Shown piece by piece: positions 40,562-51,333 of a stretch of DNA of 64,000 bases. Both the position numbers and the translations under genes were made by a program. The stretch's first letter is position 1; each line of letters opens with the position of its first letter. The notes beneath the pieces were generated by a model that ran no database searches, was not told the DNA's origin, and saw only the letters and a program-made list of their open reading frames with translations. Source of the stretch: Clostridioides sp. ES-S-0010-02. Lineage in GTDB: Bacteria > Bacillota > Clostridia > Peptostreptococcales > Peptostreptococcaceae. The stretch spans positions 1,977,317 through 2,041,316 of the forward strand of contig CP067345.1 in assembly GCA_020641055.1 (NCBI GenBank), given 5' to 3'.

Positions 40562-41470
40562 ATGGTAGATATTATTGTAATTGGTGCTGGACCAGCAGGT
40601 TTAACTTCAGCAATTTATGCTATGAGAGCTGGTTTAAGTGTAACAGTCTTTGAAAAAAGTATTTATGGAGGTCAAGTTGCAAGTACATCTGAGGTAGAAA
40701 ATTATCCAGCAGTTCAAAAAATTTCTGGTATAGAGTTTTCTACTAACATATATAATCAAGCAGTCGATCAGGGTGTTGATATTCAGTTTGATGAAGTAGA
40801 AAGGATAAGTTTAGAAGGTAAAGTAAAAATTGTTAAAACAGCATCAGGAGAACATAAAGCAAAGGCTGTTATCCTCGCAAATGGAGTCGAAAGACGTAAA
40901 TTAGGATGTGTTGGAGAAAAAGAGTTTACAGGTAGAGGAGTATCTTATTGTGCAACATGTGATGGAGCCTTTTTTAAGAATAAAGAAGTTGCAATAGTTG
41001 GTGGAGGAAATACTGCATTAGAAGATGCTTTATTTTTAGCTAATAATTGTACAAAAGTGTACTTAATTCACAGAAGAGATGATTTTAGAGGTGAAGAAGT
41101 ATTAGAAAAGTCAGTAAAGGCAAGAAAAAATATTGAGATACTTTATAGTCATGGTGTAGAAAAAATAGAAGGTGAAAAGACAGTATCAAGAATAGAAGTA
41201 AAAGACTTAAAAACTGAGGAGAAAAGAACTATAGATGTAAGTGGTATTTTCATTGCTATAGGACTTAAACCTAACAATAAAATGTTTGAAAATGTACTTG
41301 AGTTAGATGAAGGTGGGTATATAGTTTCAGATGAGTCTTGCACAACATCAGTTGAAGGTGTATATGTAGCAGGAGATAATAGAACGAAGTTTTTACGTCA
41401 AATAATAACAGCAGCTTCAGATGGTGCTATCGCAGCTGTTCAAGCAGCTAATTATATAAATGTTGAATAA
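40562..41470 (+). CDS. trxB: thioredoxin reductase
   Basis: FAD/NADPH flavoprotein that reduces thioredoxin. FAD site 'VIGAGPAGLTSAIYAMRAG' at residues 6-24, redox pair C130-A-T-C133 in 'GVSYCATCDGAFFKN', the NADPH loop 'VAIVGGGNTALEDALFLA' and the C-terminal FAD motif 'GVYVAGDNRTKFLRQIITAA'. 302 aa, the usual short form. GAGAGG precedes the ATG. Ends at a terminator facing typA. No thioredoxin gene is in the window. Glycyl-betaine-type selenoenzymes elsewhere may use the same reductase, but that is inference. Confidence 0.93.
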   Translation: MVDIIVIGAGPAGLTSAIYAMRAGLSVTVFEKSIYGGQVASTSEVENYPAVQKISGIEFSTNIYNQAVDQGVDIQFDEVERISLEGKVKIVKTASGEHKAKAVILANGVERRKLGCVGEKEFTGRGVSYCATCDGAFFKNKEVAIVGGGNTALEDALFLANNCTKVYLIHRRDDFRGEEVLEKSVKARKNIEILYSHGVEKIEGEKTVSRIEVKDLKTEEKRTIDVSGIFIAIGLKPNNKMFENVLELDEGGYIVSDESCTTSVEGVYVAGDNRTKFLRQIITAASDGAIAAVQAANYINVE

Positions 41471-41487
41471 ATATAACTCTTAAATAA

Positions 41488-41543
41488 AAATAGCCATATA
41501 ACACTATAAAGAAAATATATCTTTAAGTATTATATGGCTATTT
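41488..41543. terminator. bidirectional terminator between trxB and typA
   Basis: 18-nt arms (41488-41505 / 41526-41543) pair with one mismatch; A/T tracts on both flanks. Confidence 0.8.
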
Positions 41544-41562
41544 AGTAAACAGATATTAGAAT

Positions 41563-43386
41563 TTATTTACCTTGTCTAGACTTATTATATCTTAATCTAT
41601 CATGTTCATTTAATAATCTTTTTCTAAGTCTTATAGAATCTGGTGTGATTTCAACTAATTCATCATCTTCTATAAATTCTAATGCTTCCTCAAGAGTGAA
41701 TATTCTAGGAGGTGATAATTTTATAGCATCATCTGAACCAGAAGCACGTACGTTACTCATTTTCTTGTTTTTACAAGGATTAACTACCATGTCGTCTTTT
41801 CTAGAATTCATACCAATTATCATACCTTCATAAACTTCTACACCAGGGTCTACAAACATCGTAGCTCTATCACTTAAAGCATTAAGAGAATATCCCATAG
41901 TAACACCAGGTCCTTGTGCTATTAAGACACCATTTCCTCTTGAAGGTATTTCACCCTTAAATTCTTCAAATTTTTCAAATGAACGAACTAGAGTACCTTC
42001 TCCACGAGTAGCATTTATAAACTCACTTCTATATCCTAAAAGACCACGAGTAGGAGCTAAGAATTCTATTTTTACATAGTCTCCTTCTATTGACATAGAC
42101 TCCATCATACCTTTTCTCATGTTCAATTCATTTATAATAGTACCTGAATAAACTTCTGGACAGTTTACAATAACTCTTTCTACTGGTTCCATCAATTTTC
42201 CATCTTCTTTATGCATTAAAACTTCAGGCTTAGAAACACCAACTTCATAACCTTCACGTCTCATATTTTCAAGAAGTATAGATAAATGAAGTTCTCCACG
42301 TCCAGAAACTTTATATCCATCAGTAGTATCAAGAGGTTCAACTTTAAGTCCTACATTTACTTCAAGTTCTTTTTCAAGTCTGTCTTTTAAATGTCTAGTT
42401 GTAACGAATTTACCACTTTTTCCAACAAATGGGGAATCATTTACTAAGAAGTTCATAGAAAGAGTAGGCTCTTCTATTTTTATCATTTCCATAGGAAGTG
42501 GATTATCTAAATCACATAGAGTTTCTCCTATAGATATATCAGGAATACCAGATATAACAACTATTTCTCCACTAGTAGCTTCATTCACTTCAACTTGTTT
42601 TAAACCTTCATATACAGAAAGTCTTGATACTTTTCCTCTAGATACAACAGAACCTTCTCTACAAATAGCAACTTGTTCATTGCTTTTAAGTGTTCCTTTA
42701 TAGATTCTACCTATACCAAGTCTACCTACATAATCATCATATGCAAGAGCTGATATTTGGAATTGTAGAGATTCATTGTCGTAATCAGGATAAGCTTCAA
42801 CATGATTTACAATAGTTTTAAATAGTGGAGATAGGTCTTCACTGTCATCATCCATTTCAAGTTTAGCTATACCTTGTTTAGCTATTCCATATATTATAGG
42901 GAACTCACATTGTTCGTCTGTTGCATTTAAGTCTACAAATAAATCGAAAACTTCATTAACTACTTCTTCCGCTCTTTGGTCTTTTTTATCAATTTTATTG
43001 ATAAATAGTATTGGTTTTAAACCGAACTCTAAAGATTTTTGTAAAACAAATCTAGTTTGAGGCATTGGGCCTTCGCTTGCATCAACTAGTAAAATAACTG
43101 TGTCAACAGTTTTCATAACACGTTCAACTTCAGAAGAAAAGTCGCTATGTCCTGGTGTATCAACTATATTTATTTTATAGTCTTGATAGTTTATTGCACA
43201 GTTTTTTGAATATATAGTTATGCCTCTTTCTTTCTCAAGGTCGTTACTGTCCATAACGCAGTCTTTAACTACTTCATTTTCTCTAAAAACACCACTTTGA
43301 GAAAGGAAAGCATCAACTAGTGTTGATTTTCCTGCATCAACGTGGGCAATAACTGCGATATTTATAATTTTATGTTTTTGTGACAT
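41563..43386 (-). CDS. typA: translational GTPase TypA/BipA
   Basis: Ribosome-associated GTPase of the EF-G class (607 aa) involved in stress adaptation and ribosome assembly. G1 '[14 protein letters not shown]', G2 region '[15 protein letters not shown]', G3 '[16 protein letters not shown]', G4 '[10 protein letters not shown]', then beta-barrel and EF-G-like domains and the TypA-specific C-terminal domain '[20 protein letters not shown]' to '[13 protein letters not shown]'. Start ATG with GGGAGC upstream. Single gene. Confidence 0.97.
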   Translation of the reverse strand: MSQKHKIINIAVIAHVDAGKSTLVDAFLSQSGVFRENEVVKDCVMDSNDLEKERGITIYSKNCAINYQDYKINIVDTPGHSDFSSEVERVMKTVDTVILLVDASEGPMPQTRFVLQKSLEFGLKPILFINKIDKKDQRAEEVVNEVFDLFVDLNATDEQCEFPIIYGIAKQGIAKLEMDDDSEDLSPLFKTIVNHVEAYPDYDNESLQFQISALAYDDYVGRLGIGRIYKGTLKSNEQVAICREGSVVSRGKVSRLSVYEGLKQVEVNEATSGEIVVISGIPDISIGETLCDLDNPLPMEMIKIEEPTLSMNFLVNDSPFVGKSGKFVTTRHLKDRLEKELEVNVGLKVEPLDTTDGYKVSGRGELHLSILLENMRREGYEVGVSKPEVLMHKEDGKLMEPVERVIVNCPEVYSGTIINELNMRKGMMESMSIEGDYVKIEFLAPTRGLLGYRSEFINATRGEGTLVRSFEKFEEFKGEIPSRGNGVLIAQGPGVTMGYSLNALSDRATMFVDPGVEVYEGMIIGMNSRKDDMVVNPCKNKKMSNVRASGSDDAIKLSPPRIFTLEEALEFIEDDELVEITPDSIRLRKRLLNEHDRLRYNKSRQGK

Positions 43387-43600
43387 TTTTGTTGCTCCCT
43401 TCGATTAAAATAACTTATTAATTATATCACAATATATTATTAGGTACAAGGAAAAATAGATTAAAATGCATTAATATAATTTAAATTAGGTAAAAATGTT
43501 GATTTCAAATATATAAATTTATTTTGTTTAAAAAAAATTTTTAGACAAATAATAAATTTATAAATGAACATACTAATTTAAAAGTAGAGGATGATATATA

Positions 43601-43843
43601 TTGGAAGTAACTAAAATAATCATTAAATATTTTACAAGTGAAAGTGATATTTTCATAAAAGAGGAAGTAGATAATTTTGAAGAACTTTTAAGATGTTCTA
43701 AAAAGTTTATTGAGGGTAAAAAAATAGAAGAAGATGTTTTATATATAAAATCTAAAGAAAACTACAAAGTAAATGTAGTTAAGTTTATAGAAGTTAAAGA
43801 ATTGGAGATAGTAAGAAAACAGCAAATACCCCCATACATGTAA
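43601..43843 (+). CDS. small hypothetical protein
   Basis: 80 aa starting with TTG at 43601, with AGAGGATGA upstream. A soluble, acidic/lysine-rich sequence (MEVTKIIIKYFTSESDIFIK) predicted as alternating strands and helices, ending 'VRKQQIPPYM'. No recognised motif. It may share a transcript with the DUF1450-like gene at 43961, since no terminator is visible between them. Confidence 0.6.
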   Translation: MEVTKIIIKYFTSESDIFIKEEVDNFEELLRCSKKFIEGKKIEEDVLYIKSKENYKVNVVKFIEVKELEIVRKQQIPPYM

Positions 43844-43960
43844 TAATAGAATTACTATAAAATGGAATGCATGGAAATAATTTATTGTAAAAAAAAAATT
43901 ACAAAGCTTATATTTGGGTATAACTGTATTAATTAGACATTAATTAGGAGGAACTTAAAT

Positions 43961-44152
43961 ATGATAAGAGTATGCCCAAACTGTTCAAATGTGGATGTAA
44001 ATAAGCTAAAAACTTTAGTTGGAGAAGAAAATGTGAAGACTGGTTGTATAGGTCAATGTAGAGCATTTAAAAAAGAAGCTGTAGGAATAATAGATAATGA
44101 GCTTGAAATAAGAGAAACAGAGGAAGAATTTTTTGAAGCATGTAAGAAATAA
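43961..44152 (+). CDS. DUF1450-like cysteine-containing small protein
   Basis: 63 aa. Cysteines are spaced CPNC near the start (MIRVCPNCSNVDVNKLKTLV) and CIGQC in the middle, then an acidic end 'RETEEEFFEACKK' with a last Cys. The pattern matches the YuzB/DUF1450 group of small, thioredoxin-like proteins, possibly binding metal or a cluster. AGGAGGA precedes the ATG. A terminator follows, then copA. Confidence 0.75.
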   Translation: MIRVCPNCSNVDVNKLKTLVGEENVKTGCIGQCRAFKKEAVGIIDNELEIRETEEEFFEACKK

Positions 44153-44195
44153 ACTATACATGTAAGAAAAAACTACAGTAGAAAATAAATTATAT

Positions 44196-44250
44196 AAAAG
44201 AGAGCATATAAATTGAGTAAGTATTTAGCAATTTATTTGCTCTCTTTTTA
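44196..44250 (+). terminator. terminator before the copA promoter
   Basis: AAAAGAGAGCA (44196-44206) pairs with TGCTCTCTTTT (44238-44248), with an additional inner AAATTG/CAATTT pair. A T-run follows. Confidence 0.8.
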
Positions 44251-44331
44251 TGTACATATTTAATTATGAGTATACTTTTTTATTAAATACAAATAAATAT
44301 AACTAAATTAAATTTATTTATTAAAAAAATA

Positions 44332-44361
44332 TTGATTAAATATACCTATAGGGGGTATAAT
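44332..44361 (+). promoter_or_regulatory. copA promoter overlapped by a CsoR-like operator
   Basis: TTGATT at 44332-44337 and TATAAT at 44356-44361 with 18-bp spacing form a promoter. Between and over the -10 lies TATACCTATAGGGGGTATA (44340-44358), which matches the CsoR-type copper operator pattern (ACC...GGGGGTAT). Copper would relieve repression of copA. No csoR gene is in this window. Confidence 0.75.
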
Positions 44362-44462
44362 AAATACTATAGATTTCCAAATAAAGAATTTATCAATATT
44401 ACATATCAAAATAAAATATACAAATTAATTGAAAATATATTGAAAGAGAGGAAGAGTTTATT

Positions 44463-46961
44463 ATGAGTTCAAATAAAATAGTAGAAAATTATAAAATCAC
44501 AGGTATGACATGTGCAGCTTGTGCAAAGGCAGTAGAAAGAGTAACTAAGAAATTAGATGGAGTATATGACCAAAGCGTAAACATAGCTACTGAAAAACTT
44601 AAGATAGAATATGACAATTCTAAAGTTAGCTTTGATGACATAAAGCAGGTTGTAGAAAAAGCTGGATATGGAATTATAAAGGAAGAAAGTAATAAAAAAA
44701 TTGATATGAAAATTGATGGAATGACATGTGCAGCCTGTGCAAAAGCTGTAGAGAGAGTAGTAAAAAAATTGGATGGAGTAGAAAGTATTAGTGTAAATAT
44801 TGCAACTGATAAAGCTAATATAGACTATAATCCATCAAAAGTAAAATTATCTCAGATAAAAGCAGCTATAGAAAAAGCTGGTTATAAACCAATAGAAGAA
44901 GTAAAAAATAAAGTTGATGTAGATGAAGATAAATTAAGAAAAGAAAAAGAAATGAATACTTTATTTATTAAATTCATAGTTGCAATAGTATTTGCAGTAC
45001 CTTTGTTTTATATAGCAATGGGTCCTATGATAATAAAACCTATAGGACCATGGCCTTTACCAGAAATTCTAAATCCTATGACAAATACTTTAAATTATGC
45101 ATTAGTTCAATTGATTTTAGTAATCCCAGTTATGATAGCTGGATATAAATTTTATATAAATGGGTTTAAAGCACTTTTTTCTTTAAGTCCTAATATGGAT
45201 TCTTTGGTTGCAATTGGTACCTTGGCAGCATTTTTATATAGTCTATATACAACAGTACAAATAGCAAATGGACAAATTCAGGGTATGCACCATCATCAGT
45301 TGTATTATGAAAGTGCAGGAATAATAATAGCACTTATATTACTTGGTAAATATTTAGAATCAAAATCAAAAGGAAAAACATCAGAAGCAATTAAAAAACT
45401 TATGGGGCTACAACCTAAAACTGCAATAGTAATAGTTGATGGTAAAGAAATAGAGACTCCTATAGAAGAAGTTGGAATAGGAGATATAATACTAGTAAAA
45501 CCAGGGACTAAAATACCAGTAGATGGAGTTGTAATAGAGGGATATACATCAGTTGATGAATCTATGCTTACAGGTGAAAGTATACCAGTAGAAAAAAATA
45601 TTGGAAGTAAAGTTACAGGAGCTAGTATAAATAAAAATGGTGTTATTAAATTTAAAGCTGAAAAAATTGGTGGAGATACAGCTCTTGCTCAAATAATAAA
45701 ATTAGTTGAAGATGCACAGGGTACAAAAGCACCCATTGCTAAACTTGCTGATACTGTTTCTGGATATTTTGTACCAATAGTAATTGCAATAGCTATAGTA
45801 TCATCATTATTGTGGTTTTTAGTGGGTGGAAAAGATATAGTATTTGTACTTACTATATTCATATCAATACTTGTAATTGCTTGCCCTTGTGCATTAGGAT
45901 TGGCTACACCAACTGCTATAATGGTTGGAACTGGAAAAGGTGCAGAAAATGGAATACTGATAAAAGGTGGGGAAGCACTAGAATCTGCTCACAAAGTAAA
46001 TACAGTAATATTTGATAAAACAGGTACAATAACAGAAGGAAAACCAAAAGTAACAGATATTGTATTAAATAATGTGAAAGAAGAATACCTAATTAAGATT
46101 GCTTCAAGTGCAGAGAAAGGTTCAGAACATCCTCTAGGAGAAGCAATAGTTAGATATGGAGAAGAGAAAAATATACAGATTGAAAAAGTTGATAACTTTA
46201 AAGCTATACCAGGTGCTGGTATACAAGTTGCTATAAATAATGAAAATATATTACTTGGAAATAGAAAGCTTATGAACGACAATAATATTAACCTTAAAGA
46301 TTTAGAGGAAAAATCTAATATACTAGCAAGTCAAGGTAAGACACCTATGTATATTGCTGTAGATGGAAATTTATCAGGAATAATTGCAGTTGCAGATGTG
46401 GTTAAAGAAAGTAGTAAAAAAGCAATAGATATTCTTCATGATATGGGAATAAAAGTTGCAATGGTAACTGGAGATAATGTTAAGACTGCAAATGCTATAG
46501 CAAGTCAAGTAGGTATAGATATGGTATTAGCAGAGGTTTTACCAGAAGATAAATCAAAAGAAGTTGAAAAATTACAAAATCAAGGTAAGTTTGTTGCAAT
46601 GGTAGGAGATGGAATAAATGATGCACCAGCTCTTGCAAAAGCTGATATAGGAATAGCAATAGGAAGTGGAACAGATGTAGCAATTGAGTCTGCAGATATA
46701 GTGCTTATGAAGAGTGATTTAATGGATGTTCCAACTGCGATTAAACTTAGTAATGAAACTATAAAAAACATAAAGCAAAACTTATTTTGGGCATTTGGAT
46801 ATAATACAATTGGTATACCTGTAGCAGCAGGATTATTGTATATATTTGGAGGACCTCTTTTAAATCCAATGATTGCAGCAGCAGCCATGAGTTTAAGTTC
46901 AGTTTCGGTAGTTTCAAATGCGCTTAGACTTAAAAATTTCAAAGCATATAAAAAAAATTAG
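44463..46961 (+). CDS. copA: copper-exporting P1B-type ATPase
   Basis: 832 aa. Two N-terminal heavy-metal-binding domains, each with GMTCAAC (about residues 14-20 and 84-90). The transmembrane metal site C474-P-C in '[12 protein letters not shown]', the phosphorylated Asp in DKTGT (D518), the A-domain TGES in '[12 protein letters not shown]', the 'SEHPLGEAI' HP motif and the '[14 protein letters not shown]' hinge are all present. Pumps Cu(I) out of the cytoplasm. GAGAGGAAG precedes the ATG. Expressed from the CsoR-like promoter; stands alone, without a copZ chaperone gene. Confidence 0.97.
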   Translation: MSSNKIVENYKITGMTCAACAKAVERVTKKLDGVYDQSVNIATEKLKIEYDNSKVSFDDIKQVVEKAGYGIIKEESNKKIDMKIDGMTCAACAKAVERVVKKLDGVESISVNIATDKANIDYNPSKVKLSQIKAAIEKAGYKPIEEVKNKVDVDEDKLRKEKEMNTLFIKFIVAIVFAVPLFYIAMGPMIIKPIGPWPLPEILNPMTNTLNYALVQLILVIPVMIAGYKFYINGFKALFSLSPNMDSLVAIGTLAAFLYSLYTTVQIANGQIQGMHHHQLYYESAGIIIALILLGKYLESKSKGKTSEAIKKLMGLQPKTAIVIVDGKEIETPIEEVGIGDIILVKPGTKIPVDGVVIEGYTSVDESMLTGESIPVEKNIGSKVTGASINKNGVIKFKAEKIGGDTALAQIIKLVEDAQGTKAPIAKLADTVSGYFVPIVIAIAIVSSLLWFLVGGKDIVFVLTIFISILVIACPCALGLATPTAIMVGTGKGAENGILIKGGEALESAHKVNTVIFDKTGTITEGKPKVTDIVLNNVKEEYLIKIASSAEKGSEHPLGEAIVRYGEEKNIQIEKVDNFKAIPGAGIQVAINNENILLGNRKLMNDNNINLKDLEEKSNILASQGKTPMYIAVDGNLSGIIAVADVVKESSKKAIDILHDMGIKVAMVTGDNVKTANAIASQVGIDMVLAEVLPEDKSKEVEKLQNQGKFVAMVGDGINDAPALAKADIGIAIGSGTDVAIESADIVLMKSDLMDVPTAIKLSNETIKNIKQNLFWAFGYNTIGIPVAAGLLYIFGGPLLNPMIAAAAMSLSSVSVVSNALRLKNFKAYKKN

Positions 46962-46988
46962 AATAATAAATTAAGTAAAAATGTATTT

Positions 46989-47045
46989 AAAAGAGCTATC
47001 TTTAATTAAAAGGATTAATTTACAAATTAAGATAGTTCTTTTTTC
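46989..47045 (+). terminator. terminator after copA
   Basis: AAAAGAGCTATCTTTAATT pairs with AATTAAGATAGTTCTTTT with one wobble; T-run at the end. Confidence 0.8.
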
Positions 47046-47116
47046 ATGTAAAATTCACAACAATGAGATAAAATATAAGTAATATAAGAAATTTTAAAAT
47101 AGAAAGGATTGATAGG

Positions 47117-47785
47117 ATGAACTCGTCAATACTTGTAATCGAAGACGATTCAAACATACAAGAATTAATATCAGAGTTTTTAAGTGCAGAAGGCTATCAG
47201 GTTGAGTCAGCAAATGATGGATTAGAAGGTATACAAAAATTTAAGCAAGGAAGTTATGACTTGGTAATATTAGATATAATGATGCCAAACTTAGATGGTT
47301 ATGGAGTTTGTAAAATGATAAGAAAATCATCAAGTGTTCCAATTATATTTTTGACTGCTTTAAACGATGAAGGAGATCAACTTAAGGGATTTGACTTAGA
47401 ATGCGATGATTATATAACAAAACCATTTTCATTTAATCTTCTCATTAAAAGAGTAGAAGCTATCTTGAGAAGAAGCAACAAAACGATAAATGATAAGTTT
47501 ATAGTTTTTGAAAAATTAAAGTTAGATTTAAACACATATATTGCTGAAATAGATGGAGAGCCTATAGAACTTACATTAAAAGAATTTAATATATTGAAAG
47601 CTTTGATAGAAAAATATCCACAGGTTATAACTAGGGAAGGTCTTTTAGATAGTATATGGGGTTATGATTATTATGGAGATACTAGAATTGTTGATGCACA
47701 TATAAAAAATATAAGAAAAAAAATATCATTACCATATATTAAAACTGTAAAAGGAATAGGATATACACTTGAGAAGGATATTTGA
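47117..47785 (+). CDS. OmpR-family response regulator
   Basis: 222 aa. Receiver domain with the acidic pair 'VIEDDSNIQ' and phosphorylated Asp in 'YDLVILDIMMPNLDGYG', Thr and Lys in 'LTALND' and 'ITKPFS', then a winged-helix DNA-binding domain 'LTLKEFNILKALIEKYPQVI' to 'VDAHIKNIRKKI' and 'VKGIGYTLEK'. GAAAGGAT precedes the ATG. It overlaps the kinase gene by 17 bp, a typical operon. The targets are unknown; the neighbouring ABC transporter is a candidate but lies behind a terminator. Confidence 0.95.
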   Translation: MNSSILVIEDDSNIQELISEFLSAEGYQVESANDGLEGIQKFKQGSYDLVILDIMMPNLDGYGVCKMIRKSSSVPIIFLTALNDEGDQLKGFDLECDDYITKPFSFNLLIKRVEAILRRSNKTINDKFIVFEKLKLDLNTYIAEIDGEPIELTLKEFNILKALIEKYPQVITREGLLDSIWGYDYYGDTRIVDAHIKNIRKKISLPYIKTVKGIGYTLEKDI

Positions 47786-49046
47786 TAAGTGGGAAAAATT
47801 AAGTATAAAGTATAAATTATTTTCCATAACAACATCATTATTAATAGCATTAGCTTTAATAATATACCTAATTTTATATTTTTTATTGCCATCATATTAT
47901 CATGAGTATAAAATTGAGTCTCTTCAAGAAAGCTTAAAATCTCTAGTAGATAGTTCAATTCACTTTGATACATATACTTTAGAAGAAAGACTCTATTATA
48001 TGGCTAAAGACCAAAACCTTGCTATTTTACTAAAAGACAACCAAGGAAAAATTGTATATGGTAAAAATGAAGTAGTTATTTTAAGATATAGTAAGTATAT
48101 GATTAATAGTATTGAAGATGAGTATAGAACATCTATACCTATATATACAAAAGACTCAAAAGACGGGCCATATAGTTTAGAACTTGTTATGCCATTACAG
48201 CCAATTGACGAAGCAAATGAAGTCATAAGAAAGTTAATGCCATACATTATATCAATAGCGATATTAATAGCAATTATTGGAGCATATATATATTCAATCG
48301 TAATAACAAAGCCTCTTATAAATATAATAGAGAGTGAAAGAGAACAGGAATATAGAAGAAAGGATTTTGTTGCAACGATATCACATGAATTAAAAACTCC
48401 AATAACCATAATAAGTGGTCAAATTGAAGGAATGATTTATAGTGTAGGTAAGTATAAAGATAGGGATACTTACTTGAAAAAATCATATGAATGTACACAA
48501 GAGCTAAAAGATTTAGTAAATGAGATGATAGAGGTTTCAAAATCAGAAATACTAGAAAAAGATTTAAAATTAGTATCAATAAATATAAGTGAACTTTTAA
48601 ATAGACTGGTAAAAAGACAAGTATTTTTAATAGAAGAAAAACATATGAAAACTATTCTAAAAATAGAAGAAAACCTAGAAATTAAGGCAGACCAAGAGAG
48701 AATAACTAAAGCAATTAATAATATAATAAATAATGCTATAAAATATTCTCCTGAAGGCTCAGACCTTATAATTAGACTTTATGATAAAAACAATCGAATA
48801 AACAAAAAAACTTCTAATCAAAGAGTTATTTTAGAAATTGAAAATACTGGTGTAACTATAGAGAAACGTTATTTAGAAGAGATATTTAATCCATTTTATA
48901 GAATAGAAAAATCTCGTTCAAGAAAAACTGGAGGAAGTGGTCTTGGTCTTTATATAGTCAGTCAAATTTTTAAAACTCATGGGTTTGAATACAGTATAAA
49001 AAATAAGGAAAACTCTGTAGTATTTACGGTTGAATTTAAAAATTAG
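47769..49046 (+). CDS. sensor histidine kinase
   Basis: 425 aa. One membrane helix at about 15-40, an extracellular sensor segment to about 160, a second helix 'MPYIISIAILIAIIGAYIYS', HisKA with the phosphorylated His in 'FVATISHELKTPITI', and the ATPase core: N box 'AINNIINNAIKYSPEG', 'IFNPFYRIEKSRSRKTGGSG' and 'LGLYIVSQIF'. Starts ATG within the regulator's end. Signal unknown. Composition matches the AT-rich backbone, unlike the ABC transporter downstream. Confidence 0.95.
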   Translation: MRRIFDKWEKLSIKYKLFSITTSLLIALALIIYLILYFLLPSYYHEYKIESLQESLKSLVDSSIHFDTYTLEERLYYMAKDQNLAILLKDNQGKIVYGKNEVVILRYSKYMINSIEDEYRTSIPIYTKDSKDGPYSLELVMPLQPIDEANEVIRKLMPYIISIAILIAIIGAYIYSIVITKPLINIIESEREQEYRRKDFVATISHELKTPITIISGQIEGMIYSVGKYKDRDTYLKKSYECTQELKDLVNEMIEVSKSEILEKDLKLVSINISELLNRLVKRQVFLIEEKHMKTILKIEENLEIKADQERITKAINNIINNAIKYSPEGSDLIIRLYDKNNRINKKTSNQRVILEIENTGVTIEKRYLEEIFNPFYRIEKSRSRKTGGSGLGLYIVSQIFKTHGFEYSIKNKENSVVFTVEFKN

Positions 49047-49602
49047 CTTTAAAACATATATAGAGTATCTTTTCATAAGTTGGAAAATGTCAGCATAGCC
49101 TGTATTTACGAGTTTTGATAAGGATGGTAGTAGAAAATTAGCAAAATCAAGGCTTTGCAGACAGCAGGCAGACAGTGTGATTATATAAAACTGAATATTA
49201 TGATAGAAAAAGGACGCATTTTTTGAAATCTGCGTCCTTTTTCTATTGGATTTTGCTTATCCTTGAAAAGTCAGCAGGCAGTAAAGAACGTCATTGAATG
49301 GGCCTTCATTAATAGCGTTTGACTGAATGGGTTTTAGAGCCGTGTTACAGTCATTTTTAGATACCGAAGATACAAGGCATCTTACTTAGAGGATGGGCAA
49401 AATCTAGCGCTGGATAAGGTAGATTTTGGTTATCTCATTGAGCATTTATACAGGCAGACTGGAACTGAATATGAGTTATTCCCTGCTGAAGAAGAAATTT
49501 GAGAGGGATTTTTTGGATAAATTGCAAGGTTAATGCAAGGTTCTAGCAAGATTAATGTAAGATTAGAGTGTTATAATGGGAATCAGAATAGGGGGAATGT
49601 AT
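49047..49602 (+). other. junction region with a terminator and a gene remnant
   Basis: No intact gene. A 12-bp terminator stem (49207-49218 / 49231-49242) is followed by T. The repeat CAGCAGGCAG occurs at 49162-49171 and 49272-49281. The frame from 49338 to the TGA at 49500-49502 reads 'YKASYLEDGQNLALDKVDFG' and 'YLIEHLYRQTGTEYELFPAE', coding-like but without a start, so it is a broken gene end of foreign composition. Confidence 0.5.
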
Positions 49603-50526
49603 ATGAACAAATACATAATTGAAACGAAAAATCTTACAAAACAGTATGGTTCACAAAAAAGTGTTGCTGACCTGAACATCCATGTACAGAAAGGGAGAAT
49701 TTACGGTCTGCTTGGTAGAAACGGAGCAGGAAAAACTACCACAATGAAAATGTTGCTTGGATTAACACAGCCTACTTCTGGTGAAGTGAAGATTTTTGGA
49801 AAATGCTTAAAAGACAATGAAAAAAAATTGCTGCCACACATAGGAAGTCTGATTGAATCGCCTGGTTTTTATCCCAACCTGACTGCTACGGAAAATCTGT
49901 GTATTTTTGCTACTTTACGTGGAATTCAAAACCAGAACGCTATCAAAAATGCTTTGGATTTAGTAGGTCTTCCCTATAAAGACAAAAAGCTGTTTTCTCA
50001 ATATTCTCTGGGAATGAAACAAAGACTAGCGATTGCTCTTGCTATTATGCACGAGCCAGAATTATTGATTTTGGATGAACCAATTAACGGTCTTGACCCT
50101 ATTGGAATTGCAGAAATACGCTCATTTATCCATGACCTATGTAAAAAAAGAGGAAAGACCATTTTAATCTCCAGTCATATTTTATCAGAAATAGCTCTGC
50201 TGGCTGATGATATAGGAATTATCGACCATGGAGTATTATTGGAAGAAGAAAGTCTATCTGAACTGGAACAGAAAAGCAACAAATATATTCATTTTACGAT
50301 TTCTGATACAGCACAGGCAGGAAGAGTTTTGGAACACATATTCCATGGGCAGCACTTTACAATTCAAGATGACCACAATTTAAGACTGCATAATCTTGAT
50401 TTATCTGTTGGAAAAATTGTATCTTCGTTTGTAGAGAATGGATTAGAGGTTTTTGAAGCACATACTTGCGAAGAGACCCTTGAAGACTACTTCAAACGAG
50501 TAACCAGAGGTGAGGGAATTGCTTAA
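49603..50526 (+). CDS. ABC transporter ATP-binding subunit, BcrA/LanF type
   Basis: 307 aa from ATG 49603, which has AGGGGG upstream. Walker A 'GRNGAGKTTTMKMLLGLT', Q-loop region 'LIESPGFYPNLTATENL', signature 'YSLGMKQRLAIALAI' and Walker B 'LLILDEPINGLDPIG' are intact; the C-terminal 90 residues are an accessory domain as in bacitracin/lantibiotic exporters. With the two permeases downstream it should pump out peptide antibiotics. Codon use includes many CTG and GGC codons, unlike its neighbours, a sign of transfer. Confidence 0.93.
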   Translation: MNKYIIETKNLTKQYGSQKSVADLNIHVQKGRIYGLLGRNGAGKTTTMKMLLGLTQPTSGEVKIFGKCLKDNEKKLLPHIGSLIESPGFYPNLTATENLCIFATLRGIQNQNAIKNALDLVGLPYKDKKLFSQYSLGMKQRLAIALAIMHEPELLILDEPINGLDPIGIAEIRSFIHDLCKKRGKTILISSHILSEIALLADDIGIIDHGVLLEEESLSELEQKSNKYIHFTISDTAQAGRVLEHIFHGQHFTIQDDHNLRLHNLDLSVGKIVSSFVENGLEVFEAHTCEETLEDYFKRVTRGEGIA

Positions 50527-51328
50527 ACTCATAAAATGTGAATTTTGGAAGTTAAAACGCAAAAAGTTATTATACGCACTTTTGTCATTATCATTATTCT
50601 TTCCCTTAATTTTAACATATATGGCAAAATCCAGAACAAACACAGATATGACAGAACATTATCTTCAAACAAGATTTGATTATGTCTATACAATGATGTT
50701 AGGTTATGGATTGGTTTTTTTACTGCCTTGTTTAATTGGTATTATTGCAGCTATTCTTTTCTTTATAGAAAGAGACTGTAATACTTCAAAAAATATCAGG
50801 ACAATACCTATTGCAAATACGCAACTTATCAGGGCAAAAATCTATATGTTATTTATTTTTGGAATTGCTTTTTGCCTAATAAATACCTTATCAGTTGCAT
50901 TGTTTTCCAGTTTGTTTCATGCAGGAATGGTTTATGGTATGTCCTATAAGTTAATGATGAGTTTAGTTTTTGCTGTGCTTATTGTAGCGGCTTCTTTACC
51001 GATTGTTTTTCTGATTATTTATTTTAACAAAACATTTTTATTGTCCATCTTGCTTGCATTTTTCTATTCTATTTTCAACTGGGGAATATTGGGGACTGTG
51101 GGAACCTCCATAAGTGCTTCTAAAATCACTTTTTTAAATTTCTTTCCAGTTATATGTGTTATGAACTGGGCGAGCGGTTCCATGATGAATAATCTGCAAA
51201 AAGATAATCTTTTACCAGAAGCATACGATATTGTACCAACCACTAGCCATACAGTTTTACTCATGGTGATTACTGTTACTATCTCCTTATGGCTGATAGT
51301 TCGATTCTACAAAAAATGGACGAGGTAA
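50510..51328 (+). CDS. ABC-2 type permease, lantibiotic-immunity LanE-like
   Basis: 272 aa, six hydrophobic segments. N-terminus 'ELLKLIKCEFWKLKRKKLLY' is the typical short basic start of LanE/LanG permeases, followed by 'ALLSLSLFFPLILTYMA'. GTG 50510 has AGAGGTGA upstream and overlaps the ATPase gene by 17 bp, so the two are translationally coupled. Probably one half of the membrane channel with the next gene. The assignment rests on topology and context. Confidence 0.85.
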   Translation: MRELLKLIKCEFWKLKRKKLLYALLSLSLFFPLILTYMAKSRTNTDMTEHYLQTRFDYVYTMMLGYGLVFLLPCLIGIIAAILFFIERDCNTSKNIRTIPIANTQLIRAKIYMLFIFGIAFCLINTLSVALFSSLFHAGMVYGMSYKLMMSLVFAVLIVAASLPIVFLIIYFNKTFLLSILLAFFYSIFNWGILGTVGTSISASKITFLNFFPVICVMNWASGSMMNNLQKDNLLPEAYDIVPTTSHTVLLMVITVTISLWLIVRFYKKWTR

Positions 51329-51333
51329 TATAT

